Assembly: GCA_029891345.1 (NCBI GenBank)
Contig: CM056994.1
Span: 222,309,991-222,373,990, forward strand
Direction of reading: 5' to 3'
Source of the DNA: Dryococelus australis
Lineage: Eukaryota; Arthropoda; Insecta; Phasmatodea; Phasmatidae
Length of the DNA stretch: 64,000 nt
Made by a program: the position numbers and the translations under genes. Under the pieces are notes generated by a model, which saw only the letters and a program-made list of their open reading frames with translations, was not told the DNA's origin and did no database searches. This document shows, piece by piece, positions 24,886-38,000 of the stretch (positions are counted from its first letter, which is position 1; each line of letters opens with the position of its first letter).

Positions 24886-25395
24886 TACTATAACATATAT
24901 TTATACATACACACATATATATATATTTATACATACACACATATATATATATTTATACATACACACATATATATATATTTATACATACACACATATATAT
25001 ATATTTATACATACACACATATATATATATTTATACATACACACATATATATATATATATTTATACATACACACATATATATATATATATTTATACATAC
25101 ACACATATATATATATATTTATACATACACACATATATATATATATTTATACATACACACATATATATATATATTTATACATACACACATATATATATAT
25201 ATTTATACATACACACATATATATATATATTTATACATACACATATATATATATATTTATAAATACACACATAATATATAATTTATACATACACACATAT
25301 ATATATTTATACATACACACATATATATATTTATACATACACACACATATATATATATATTTATATTTATACATATTTATACATACACATATATA
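24886..25395. repeat. Regular TA/CA minisatellite, unit about 26 bp
   Basis: About 18-20 near-identical tandem units of the form TTATACATACACACATATAT plus a few TA steps. The unit length varies only in the TA count. The contrast with the irregular tract to its left is sharp. Confidence 0.9.
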
Positions 25396-25565
25396 CACAT
25401 TTTTTTAATTCTTTAGAATTGTTTGCATTCAAAGTCATCCAATACCATGGACAAAGGGTCAGGGTCAAAGGTCAAGAAGTTCACCAACACCCAACATGGT
25501 TAGGTGACATCACAAGACTGCCGGCCGATTTCTCCATTCCCTTATGCCAGAATGCCCATAGTAAT
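25396..25565 (-). repeat. Repeat family C, copy 3 (outer edge of right arm)
   Basis: In reverse complement it reads ATGGGCATTCTGGCATAAGG, CGGCCGGCAGTC, GTGATGTCACCTAACCATGT, then GATGACTTTGAATGCAAACA and ATTCTAAAG, matching 12040-12215 and the tail of 12470-12620. It lies immediately outside the microsatellite. Confidence 0.6.
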
Positions 25566-25599
25566 TCCACTCATGTATAACAAGTGTGTTGTAATTATG

Positions 25600-25860
25600 T
25601 TAACGTAAACTTTTCTTATTTTGTTTAAATATTGGGCATTAATTTATATTTTACTTATATATGATATGTAATTTATATTAAATCATTACGAAAAGACAGA
25701 AATGCCTAGTAAAAAATAGTTCTCATTCAAAATACTAAAATCAGTGCGCACGAATGCGGTGTGTTGGCCCTTTGGTGTGGTTTTCTAATCTTAGTTAAGC
25801 TTTGTTTGCATGTTGTGACGGAATGGCCTGAAAGTATAACTTGAATAGGGCTTCAGAAAA
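25600..25860 (-). repeat. Repeat family B, copy 3 (partial)
   Basis: In reverse complement: CTATTCAAGTTATACTTTCA, then AAACCACACCAAAGGGCCAA and CATTCGTGCGCACTGAT. This matches B copies at 35528 and 42190 (GTTACACCAAAGGGACTGTG, ACGTTCGTGCGCACTCA). It lies just beyond the predicted stop codon of the cort-like gene, so it may form part of its 3' UTR. Confidence 0.65.
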
Positions 25861-25942
25861 GTTTGGCGTAACCAATGAACTTTGCAAGGTACCTAGGACA
25901 ATTCTATGAACAATTTAACATAGAGTAATGGTTCCAGCAACT

Positions 25943-26005
25943 CTAATTCGTATCTGTTCCTTCGATCGTTGCATGCTGGTTTATAAGCAACAGCACATCC
26001 AGATC
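25943..26005 (-). CDS. cort: cort-like exon 9, part after the hAT insertion
   Basis: Reading past the hAT element from one copy of its 8-bp target duplication, the exon 9 frame continues DLDVLLLINQHATIEGTDTN to a TAG at 25943-25945. Codon use looks protein-like (many GNN codons). In the chromosome as given, translation would instead run into the right end of the hAT (GSRPDQWRLVTFETG...), with stops further in. The family B repeat downstream may be 3' UTR. Confidence 0.4.
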   Translation of the reverse strand, partial: DLDVLLLINQHATIEGTDTN

Positions 26006-29000
26006 ATCTGGTCCAGTGGCGGCTGCTGAGGTAGGGCTGCGGGTCGCAGTCCTAGTAAAATCTCAGAACGCATACCTCTACTTATCTGCTACTCTGAAAA
26101 AAATACTACGTACTAATACGGAGGTTATTTCGCAGCTAATGTATTTGAGATGGACGAGACACTTGTCATGAGCGAAATTTGTTTGGAAATTTCGAGTGGT
26201 GGGGCGGCAGATTCTTCGCCCCGAAGTGGCTAGAGCTAGTAGAGAGAGATGACCGTAACATAGGACTAGGGGGTGCTACAGGAATGAGGGAAGACTTCAG
26301 GGGCTCGACCCTTTTCAGCCAATCGCATGCTGTAAATCTGAGAGAACTGGACGCGCCCCAGCGCAAACAAAATAATGGTTTTTCCTGGAACTTGACAAAG
26401 CTACCAAAACTACATGTTTCATAAGCACACTTTCGAGCTCCACTCTTTTGCAGATATTAAACACATTTCTTAAAAATTCGTGTATTTCAAATATTTTTTT
26501 ATTTATAGATATCGTTCAAACTCGCGTGAGCTTCAAATATAGTATGTAATACTCTGAATAAGTTTGTTTTTAATTAACGATGAGCTATGAGCATCGGTCA
26601 GACGCAGGGTTGAATTTTTGTTAATGTCGTGTTGTGTAAACTTGTAAATAATTGTTAATTCGGCGAGTAACATCTTAAATCTTATTACGACAAAGATTTT
26701 CAATTACGAGAATAAACTAGAGCTACAGAATCTGGGACCAGCAAGGCCACAGTTAAATATAATTCAATAACAAAGCCGAGGTAGTAAATGGTTCGTATAC
26801 GAGAAAATTCGACGTAAGTACATACAATTTCGCGGACTGGCTATGCGGGTGTGAAGTTGGAAATGTGTTGATTTGTTTAATTTGTTTTGCTAATGAAACT
26901 TAATGATCTTGCGTGGACTGTCAATGGGGTAAAAGATATAAAACATTTGGGAGACAAAGTTAAGAGACATAAATCATGTTCGCAACATATAAAAAATGCC
27001 ATAAAATTTCCATTGCTTGGTAAGGTGAATACACATTGCCAGTTAGATAGCGCGTACAGGTTGACGAATGGATTTTTTTTACAAATATATTAATTAATAT
27101 TTGCCACTTTCATCCTCTAATTTAAATTTTACATGAATTTTGTACGTACTGTAGCCTATGTAAATTAGTATTTGGTTTTAAAAATATTTGTTTCAGTATA
27201 TTTAAGTTATTATCGTCATTAGTATGGTGGAATTGATATTATGTTACCTCTCGTAGTCTCGAGTAACGTACCACATCATGTAGGTACTGGTTGGAAGGCA
27301 TACAACCTAAACAAACATAAAACAAATACATACCTGTGGTAGTGATTAGATCTGAACCATTGGCCACAGTATGTTGACCATTACAAATCGGGCGATGATA
27401 CATTTTTCTTCAAACAACCAACTTACTTTTTGTATTTAGCTACATAAGCTACACTTACTTAAGCCTGTCGTACGCAATATATTTATCACTGTGCCTATTA
27501 AAAAAATTATATTTGTAATGATATGAGTTAGGATAGCTACAGCCCTCCCAGTTTCAAAAGTCACCAGCCGCCACTGATCTGGTCTGCTTCCGAAAGCTTC
27601 AAAATCATCCACAGTGCAAGCGTAACACGTTGCTTTAAGTATATCACCTACGGAGCATCTACTCTAACAGCCATAACCCACAAAGGTATTTTAAAATTAA
27701 ATTTCGTACATGTCAGCCCTATAAGTTTCGACAATCGTACTAGGGAATGTTAAGCTTAAAACACGTATTCTTGTCAGATTACTTACCGATTTTCCTACCG
27801 TCTGGACTCCACATCAAGTAAAGTACTTTCCCAACGTTACTGTGAACTTCCAGCCTGTCAACAACTTTATTAGCTGTAGCCAAAACTAGCACCTCTGCAT
27901 GTTCTTCGGTCTCGCTAAATTCGTCCTCTAGAACACATGAATTCAACATGTTCAATTGTAATAAACATATTTGAAGTCAACATTTAGCACAGGAGTATTT
28001 CAAATCTGGATAGGTACTAGCGAATAATAAAACTGCTTTATGAAAAAACAAACTAAGTCAAGCAATATGGCCAAATATCATTTTCACAATGACACAATGG
28101 GCATAATTACGAAATTCTAATGAGGAACATTATTTGGTTTACCTGTTCTCTAAGTAAATTGTAGTGTTGACAGTTGACTACATAAACTTATACATCTTGG
28201 CGTGATTCTTAAGAGTGCAAACAGTCCTAATCAAAGATCGCTATAGATTAAGATGCAAAATCGCACAGTTTCTCACATGGTATATTAAAGTAAAATAAAA
28301 TAAATTTAAGTTTCACTGTTAATAACGACAAATTTTTCACTTTAATTACTTTATTTCGTAATGATCCGACAAACTGAGAAAGGTTGCTGTTGTCTCGCCT
28401 CTTAATAAAACTCCTTACGGAGTGCACTTAATATATTCTCGAAATGTTAGATAAATAAAATTGAATGCAAAAAAATTCATGATAAAATAATCTTGCATAA
28501 CACACTATCAGATGGATATTTCAGAATATTTATTAAAGTAAATAAATTCTACTTTACATGTCGTTTAGCAATATTCTTTATATGTGCTGTTAATAGGATG
28601 CACTAACATCTGTTGCATTATGAGAATTATAGCTTGGATCAGCACACGTATTTATTGATGATGTGATATCAGATATCTGATTAATCATTTTAGTGGTTGT
28701 ATCGTACCATGCACCCACAGACTGACCACCAGCTCGCCAGTGAGGCGACTCCAGGTCATGCAGTAAACAGAGACGTGGTGGAGGTGGAAGTCCTGCTTCG
28801 CCAGCAGAGAGGCGTTGTTCACGTTGTAAACAGCGAGGCAGTGCGAGCCGACTGCGAGGTACGAAGGCTGCCAGGGATGCCAAGCCAGCACCTGCAACAC
28901 TCCAGCCATTCACCACACTCACTAAGGATACATCTCGGTGCAGGCTCTTCATGGTAAACTGAGCCTTTTCAAAATCTACTTGTATGCACGTTTTGTATCC

Positions 29001-32000
29001 CTGTGCCATATGCAAAATTATCATTTTCACGTCGGTCAAGTGAAACTGTAAAATGATTAGAACAGTAAATATTTTAAAAATTTGCTACTTCTTACACTGC
29101 TGTGGTTTAAAAAACCGATGGCAATATAACTAATCTCAGGTAACACAGGTGTTTACCTTTCTTTTAATTCGAAGTTAAGACATGGAACTTCTTTCCTTCC
29201 ATCGTTGCCAACTTTACTGGATATATGTCAAACCGTGTTCCCGTTAAAATATATACATTATGGGGCAGTGAGAAATTTACAAACGTTGATTTCGAAAGTA
29301 CTCTTAAACATGAACAGCCAATAGTCCAGGGGAGCTACATTCACACACTGTGCTCTGTTTACAGCGCTGCACTAGCTTCCTGAACACAAGTTGCAGAGAG
29401 TTTTTAAAGCGTGTATGTTAAAAGAAAAAAGTAAATTTTTGCGCAGCTTCGCTTCCTCGTCCTTGCTTCAACTTCATATCTCCCGAAAAAGCCAGGATGC
29501 GAGGTCTTGGGCTGTATGAAGGATTGTCTAGAGATTTCCACTCATTTTCTCCAAAGCTTCCGAAGTCTGCCGTGCCACATGTAAATGTTATCGTGAAGGG
29601 AAAAAAACATTTCTAACAAAGTATTGCAGATTTTTTAATTGCAATTCTTAAATGAACTTGCGAAACGTTAGCATACTAATCTCCATTTACAGTTTTGGAA
29701 CCCAGTGCTACAGTGTTATTCCACAGATAGTAATAAATTTAATCCAGCATGAACTTCAAGGAACCAATACACGAAATTTCTCGGTAGGTTGTCAGCAAGT
29801 ATTCTCACACACTAAACTGCTGCTTTGATTAAGGATCGTAATGTCTAATTCAGAACATATCAGACGATTTTGTTCAAGAATTCAGGACTTCTCTCTCGTT
29901 TGAGAAACTCCTGGCAACACTTTTCATGCTAGAGCTTCCGTTCTTCATTCGGTGAGTGGCAACCATCTCGCACAAACTGCTTCTCAGCAATTCTGCCACA
30001 TCTTTAGTTGACCATTCACGGATTAAACCTCTTTCTTCTTTCAAAAATGCGTCTTTCACAATGTTCTAATCGTCCTCGGAAACTTCTCTGCCGATCCTGC
30101 AAATTGCCCGACCTTCTTTAAAGTAATTCCATAAAGTGAATAAGGCCGATATGTCTATTTATTCATCGCCTTACTCTTGTTTGATTATCTGAAACATTTC
30201 CTGGCCGTTATTATGTAACTAGACGCAATGTTGCCGACTACGAATTTTCGGAATACTGCCTTGGTATTTTCTAGAGCAGAACACCTAAATTGATAATTTG
30301 TGAACTAACATTAAAGTATTGTTTGTTATGGAATGTTAATTTAACTCAACTACACGTCGATGTGTGTGGTTACCTAGTCAAACCTACAGACAATGTATTA
30401 CTAAGATACAGACCAAACAGACATTCCTCCACAAATTACTTTACAAAATTTACTAATTTATCTTCAGTGAAATAGACATTTCACGTATTTTATACCTATA
30501 AAACTTTTATACAAATATGCATGAAAATCTAATTGTCAGATTTATCACAGTATTTGAATTTTAACCTATGGTGGAAAACTATTCGATTAAACTACACAAA
30601 GTGTTACATAGTATTTTACTCTTCGGTCATCTCTACGAAACAACTCTAAACAACGAAAGTTTCAGCATATGTTAATTACGTTTCATGTATATAATTCCTA
30701 ATTAAAATGTACGTATTTTACCGGATTTTCTTTCTGACGACTGCAGGACGAATTCATTCCTTAAAACCTGAAGGAAATTTTACTGTAAAATTTATTCAAG
30801 CATTCAAACTGATTATAATCACTGCTGAAAAAACAGCAGAAAAACAAAATCAACAAAAACAAATTTCAGAAAATTACAAAAGATAAGAACCACAGTAGAA
30901 CCCAACAATCGATAAAACCTTAATGAGCAATGAGACTTAGAAAAGAAAATCGGCAACAGTCAATGAGCAAGAATCACGGGAAGATTTATTTCCTTGTCGG
31001 AGTCTATGACAGCCTTATACTGCGAGAGCTATGTTAAATATTATGTGACCCAGACATTCCAAAATCCAAGGGCAAATTCTACAACTTCAAGCATGGCCTC
31101 ATGCAGAATAAATTTAAGTCGTTGTATTTTAGGCTTTAGGGTGAGAGCGAATTGCTGTGATCATCAGCTGGCAGGGCTGGCAGGCGACGCTCAAGCGCCA
31201 AGGACTGCGCGACCAGGAAAAGCCAGCCCGGCTGTTATCAAAACACTCCTCCACCGAGGAAGGTCGTGAGGCTAGGCGTAGTACTATACAAGGTTGGAGC
31301 GATGGCGGCTCGCGGCCATCTTGCTTCAGAGGGAACGACGAGATGCCTGCAAGGAGGACCACCAGGCCCGTGGTCCCCGCTTCGACGCCTGATGCTGCCA
31401 GTGTCGAGGTGGTCTAGCTCGACGACGCCGACGCGACAGCTAAAGGGTAATTATACTCCCAGTAGGGCGCCAGAGGTTATGCAGCGTTAGGGCCCTCGTA
31501 TTAAATCTTAAGACTCTCTTTGAGTCGTGAGCATTTTGATATTGAACATTGCTATAAGTCAATTAGACTTCTTAACTATACCTGCTACTTGCTGATAATA
31601 TATATTGAATTAATATAAAGTAAATCCAAGAAAATTTTTTGTATGTATTATTGAATTTAGCTGTGAGTAATAAAATATAGTAATTTGTATACGAGTGCTT
31701 TATTATCTGGTTACAGATATCCCCCTTCCTTGAGTGACCCGATTCATCCTCAGGACAGGTCACGGCAGAATGAAGGTATTTGGACGGCTCTTAACAGGGA
31801 GGTCTTGAGAACCAATGAGGGTGATTGAGGTGAGAATGGAGCAGCATCGGAATTAAAGGGCGGGAAAAATGAGAGATCCCCGAGAAAACCCGCCGACTAG
31901 AGGCATCATCTGGCACGATCCCACATGTGAAAATCCGGGAGTGACCTGGTCGGGGATTGAACCAGGATCGCCTTGGTGGGAGGCGAGTTGGCTAAATGCT

Positions 32001-35000
32001 CAGCCACTGCAGCCCTTGAGGTTTTAAGCACAAATGCATCATGCATAGGAACCAGGAGCCGTTACTCATTTTTGATGACATCACGACGACCATCTTTGTT
32101 AACATCGGCCTTAACTAAAATTTATGTATTACCAAATGTAAGCAATGTTTTGCTAATTTAAAATTTAAAACTTATATAAATTCTAAATATTGAAAAACTA
32201 AAAGTATATTTTTTAAAGCTTAACGATGGCAGAGCACATGCTTGTGCTACGACGACTAACGGACAATTGGCTACCATTATTTTTCATTGGCTATTTATAT
32301 TTAGTTTGTCCCCTTCCATTTATTCGCTATAGCAAGACTACATTCAATTTTTTTTCGTTGTCTGTTAGGTGTCGCTGGTGTCTGTTACTCGTCCCCGAGT
32401 GTTTCTTATGAACAAACCTTTAGGCATGGTGAGTTCCACGTGTCAAAAAAATCTGGCCTAAATTTGGGTCACATGATTTTGCAGTGTCATTTGCCAAAGG
32501 CATTTATGTTGCTGATATATTATCTCGCTCGTATATTGCAGATACTGTGCATGATTTAATGTTGCAAATAGTGCAGCACGTTTATAAAGAAATCTCAGTC
32601 ACCCGAATCACAAAAGACCAATTTAAAAAAAATATATATTAACACAGAACTTAAGTTGTTAAATAATACATCCTATGTTTGCCAGAAGAAGTTGGTTTGC
32701 CAAGTATTAGGAAATACAGGCAAATAAAGTGATATTTTTATAGGAAAAAAAATACTTGTTTTACAATTACAGTGTGATCTTTCCAATAAATTAATACCAA
32801 AAATGTTAAATCTAGTATACGATGGGTACTGTACAGTAGGAAAGGTCCCTAGAAAGATCTGGTAGTATTATGTATTGACCAGGAGAGGCCAAATATGAAC
32901 AATTTATTGTTAAAAAATGCAAATGATGAGAAAATTGTGCACCAGGAACAAGAAGCATGTGTACTTATCACTACAGAAAAATCCCCTAACTCCCATATGA
33001 GCGCATGTCAGCAGAGATTCGTATACAAGTGGTAAGACATTTCCACTTGTATACGGAAGAAAATGCCCAGGATGGAAAGAAATTAACATAAATGCTCATT
33101 TCCATTAATTAATTAAGGAACTTGGTAAAGCTTAATTTGACCAGACCGAGACAATATTAAACACTTCTAGCACAATACTCCATATAAAAAAAAAAAAAAA
33201 ATCACGTCCTTAGTACTGTGCAGAAAAATAATAAATTACATGATGCATAAATAATAAATTGTTCGTTACTGTTTGAGAAGTACGCATTTTTGAATTTTGT
33301 AAGTTTTGTAAAAATAGTGCCTAAATAGTAGGCTAGGTTGATGTTTAAGTATTTAGAATTTTTATACGCCATTTTAAATCTCAATGATTTGTGACATACT
33401 GGTAAGTTTGGCAGCAGTAACAGACGAGAATGCCTGAAAATGAAGTAGGTTTGATTATGTTTTTAGGGAGTATGAACAAAATGCAAATGAAACATTGGTA
33501 GTAGACTAAAGTTATATTAGTGTTTAATACTTTCCCTGAACTATCGCTGGCCACTTCTTTGTCCTTCACAAAGTTGGGAGTGTTCTCTTCTCATATGGAC
33601 CACTGAAGGAGTTTAAGGAATTTTGAGAAGTTTGTGAACGGACTTATGTTGGAACTCTGGGCAAAACAATGTGAAAACAAATGTTTAAGATAGTCTGCTA
33701 ACATTGGTACACTTTACGGTACCTGGCAAAATATGCAACCCCGGCAAACAAAGTGCATGCTGCGTGCTCGCAGGAAATTTCAGTTAGACGAGAAATTTTT
33801 AGTTTTTAACCATGCAGTCATGCTAGCAATCAAGGGCAATTATAGAGCCATGAGGTTCAATTAAGTTTAGGTCTAGCCTTAAAATATTTGTAGTTAATTT
33901 TTGTTATTTTCCTCGTATTTGACTGGGGCAAATTTTCCACACAAAGAGTTTTGCAGGAGAGTCCAACAATGAATTTTAACCAGTTCTTATTATGAGCTGT
34001 CCGATGTGTTTATTTTTAATGGCCAGGTCAGAACTGTGTGTGTCCTTGGTAATTTAAACATTTATCATAAATTATATTTCTTGGATGCCTTGATACTTTT
34101 CCCTAGGAAACTCAGTTTTGCAAGTGTTCGCTAATATAGACTTATTGGAATAATTTCACTTACGGCATTTAATTTATCCGTGTTCCTCGTACGTATCACT
34201 TACGAGGTACGAGACTTCCTTTATCCGCCATAATTCAAAACTCTCGCGTCTTTTAGTGTGATTACTTTTAAATCCGGCCAATGTACCATCTCCACGTAAG
34301 ATCATTCAGCCATATGGTGGAAGACACCCTGAGTCAGTCTCTCTCTCTCTCTCGATATGTGGAGGCTAAGTAGCTACCAAGACATATCTTAATCCAACAA
34401 ACGAATAAGGCGACGACACCCGATTACACTCCAGTAGGTCTTTCAAACAAGTAAAAATTACTTAAGAATCAGAGCCAAGGATCTTTACACTGTGTTACCA
34501 TCAGCCTTATATTGAAATAATCGCACTCTTGGCTCATGTGCGAAACCACCTGCTCTTACAATTATTTTTCTCACCGACACAGCCAATTCTAGTCCACCGT
34601 CTGACACACAACAATCGATTTGCTTCATGGCAGTCATAACTAGACATATAAATTATCCCCAGGTGATAGCCAGTAGTATAATGCATACACAAGGCACAGA
34701 CCAGGCAGCGGCTGGTCAGGTGATGCCAGCCCGATTCTGGCTCAGCATGCAATTGATAGATTGACATTAAAATTTTTACACGAATGAATTTGAGTTCAAC
34801 GTTAAGTCTACATAAAATCTCCACTGTAAGTGGTAATCTCAGATAAAATTTGGTTTGCTAGACTTATTACAAAGCTGTGGTAAAACAATTGCCCCATTTG
34901 ATGGCGAGAATAGCAGACGAAATATAATACGCAACTGCAAGACAAGAGAGCTTGTGACTGGGGAAGAGAATGTTACCGGTATGGAGCTGCCGCGGCTTGT

Positions 35001-38000
35001 GATCTCCATGTGAGGTTGAAGATCCTGCCACAGCCAAATCCTGAGGGCGCCATCCGAGCCGCTGGAAGCCACGTAGCGACCATCCGGCGAGCTGCACAGG
35101 GTTGTAATGGAGCCCTTGTGCGCTCTCGTCACTACGCACGACTCCTGGGCGTCTGTAAGTGGGAAGGCGATCAGTGTACCCCACGAACAGCCGCTGAAAC
35201 ATTGGCATGCCATTTCAATAACAGTTTTTCTGCGTTAGTGTGAAATCGTGATGGTCAAACTCACGATTGTGCCAATGAGTGGAAGTTAAAGAGGAAATTA
35301 CAGATAACCAGTGAATAAATTGACCTGCCTCGCGAAATAGTTGCCACAAGGATGCCAAGTGAGTGCACTAACACAGCACTTTGTAGACGACGTTGACATC
35401 GTGCAGTAGCATACTGTCTCTGTGAGCAACTTCCTGTCTGTAGTGTCCCATATCTGGTGAAGGAAAACATTTGCTACAGTAGCACACAACTATATAGTTG
35501 ATTCACGGCATCTTAGGGTTTTTTTTAAGACCTGCTAAAGTTCTACTTCCACGATATTCCTCCGCCTCGTGCAAACTAAGCGTAACTAAGTATGGAAGAT
35601 TACACCAGAGGGACAACGCACCGGATTCATGAACACACACTGTTGGAACAGTATTTTTGATAAGAACTATTTCTTACTAGGCGCTACCGACACACAGGTT
35701 TTCTCGCTGTTTTTTATTCAAATTATTTATAAATGAAGCATTATGATTTTTAGACAGAATATGAATAACAATTCAATTTAACAGGAAAAAAAGTAACTAA
35801 TGAACACAAGTATAAAACGCTTGTGATTTATGGCATATGTTGGAAACAACCGAGCACGTCATACATGGAGTAGTTTTTCAAATGTTTGATTCAAAAAGGC
35901 CGAAGAAACCGGGAATGGACTATACAATTAGACTTGGGCAATAACTTACAATTATAATTATTAATCAGCAGGTTACAGAGTACAGCAGCATTGAATATAC
36001 TACAAATCAAGACTCGATAGAAAATTATGCAATTTTTTAATACGAATAATTGAAATATGTAATGTGTATCTGAATCTAAATCTCTAAAAATGATTAGTTG
36101 GGAAAAAACATATTTACAGAGAGACAATATATGAGATATGCCGGAGACTGCCACTATAATTAGAGAGAGGGAGAGGGGGAGAGTGTGTGTGTGTGTGTTA
36201 TATAAAACTCCGACAATCTCCGTCTGCATATTTCTTATGCAAAAATAAATAAAAATATTTGCGACATGCGGTCGGCGATGCTTCGCGAAGGTGGTACGCA
36301 CCCTTGAAGGTTGTAAATATTAAAGAAAATATTTGAAACTGAACAACGGCATCCAGGATACGCATAGTAAATATATCTGCAACTACTGCAAAACCAGTCG
36401 TTGCCATAAAATTATTTCAGAGAAAATAAGGGCTGCAATCATGGTGTTGAATAAACTCCCGATGCCGAAGCTTTGATTTTCCAATGACTGATTATGAATG
36501 AACACGGCAAAATTAATGAAAAAAGGTGGTCTTGCATCATCACTAAACCCCACCGTTTGCGAGTTCAAACAAACATCTCAGTCACTCGTTGCTTGCCTAT
36601 CATGAAGAAAACACACTGGTTTCTATTTATATGCATGAATTCCTCCCAAACGGTGGGGTTTATATAGACAAAGTAATACAAACTTTTGTCAATTTCATAG
36701 TCATTTTGTGCAAAGCGAAACCAAAGTTCGGAATCTGAAATATCAATACGATACTTTTAAGATAGCTATTTGTTTCTCTTGAAATATTACGGTTTTTTTT
36801 TTTTTTTTTAACTATGGCTGCATTTTTAAAAAGGCCTCAAATTGCAATGTTGGGAAATCTTATTCAAATTTTGTATTTATTACTTTAATATTGATTTAAT
36901 GGATTTTATGTCAATGTCCTCATCCAACATAACCGCCCGAGATCACTGGCCCGCTTCATGTGTCCATATCGCCTCCATTTAAAATACATAACGGTGTACC
37001 CATAATCTATCTACTAGAGAGAGTTATCAATATAATAATGAAAAATAAAATAAAACTTTTCGACGCGGAAAAATTTCTGAAAATATTGTAATTCTGGGTA
37101 AAAATTTGTTTTAATATATATGATTTCAGCAGTACTTACACGATTTGTTCTCTTTTATTGCCTGGTTTCAGGGTAATGCATTTTGTCAGTAATATTCAGT
37201 TACAACTATTTATCGGAATATTTCTCTACAAAAACCAAAACAATGTCGAATTATTAATTTAAGAAACTTTATTGTTTACATTACGAGTACCACGTGTTGC
37301 CAATCATAAATGATGGTAAATGTATTTATTTTCTATTTGCCATCATTGCAAGGTTCTTTCCGTTAGAAGCAGTTCGCTGTTAATAGAGAACTTGTTAAAG
37401 CCATACTTAAAGTATACACATCTGCCCATATTATAGCTATTTACTTCATGTAAAATTCAATATTACCCTAGGGCCGTTCACTATTCGTGTATCGAGCAAG
37501 CGAAAACTTCGAGATTTTAAATATAAATGTCGCGTTATTATGTTAGTTTGTTCTCTCATGTGCGTGGAGAAGAACAGACTACCGTAAATAAATTCAGTGT
37601 CCACAAATGTATATATCGCAATATTAAAGCGACGTTAAGTCATGGAAATACTTTTCCTAATGCTCTGCGAGCTCTTCCAAGAGTACCGCACCTCGAACTT
37701 AAGTTCAAATGTGTTAGTTGTGGCCAAAAAGAGACACTTCATTGGTTGACTTCAAAAGTCCTCAATTAACACAGAACAGCCTATACTTATTGAATATCAA
37801 TAGAGGACCTGAATATGTTGAATGTGTGGATTGTGTGTAGAAATTCGGACGGCTCTTTACGAGGTCTTGAGAGCCGATGAGGGTGAAATGAGTTGAGAAT
37901 GGAGCACCACCGAAAATCCGGCACGATTCTCACATGCAAAATCCGGGGGCGACCCCTCAGAGAATCTAACCCTGTCCGTATAGGTGGGAGGCGAGTAGTC

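Noticed and set aside
22748-24940. Very long minus- and plus-strand open frames (up to 330 codons) rich in Tyr, Ile, Cys, Val or His, Thr
   Set aside because: They are translations of TA/CA microsatellite, which rarely produces stops; no real gene.
27585-27647. Alternative frame in exon 9 giving VTLALWMILK, resembling the Cdc20 TLRLW strand
   Set aside because: Attractive, but it needs phase 0 at the acceptor while exon 8 ends in phase 1, and a TAG lies just upstream. Kept only as a possible sign of an indel.
34867-35208. Alternative frame over exon 6 (RLFVGYTDRLPTYRR...)
   Set aside because: It is what the GT donor of intron 5 would yield; it lacks WD40 features, while the other frame matches the family closely.
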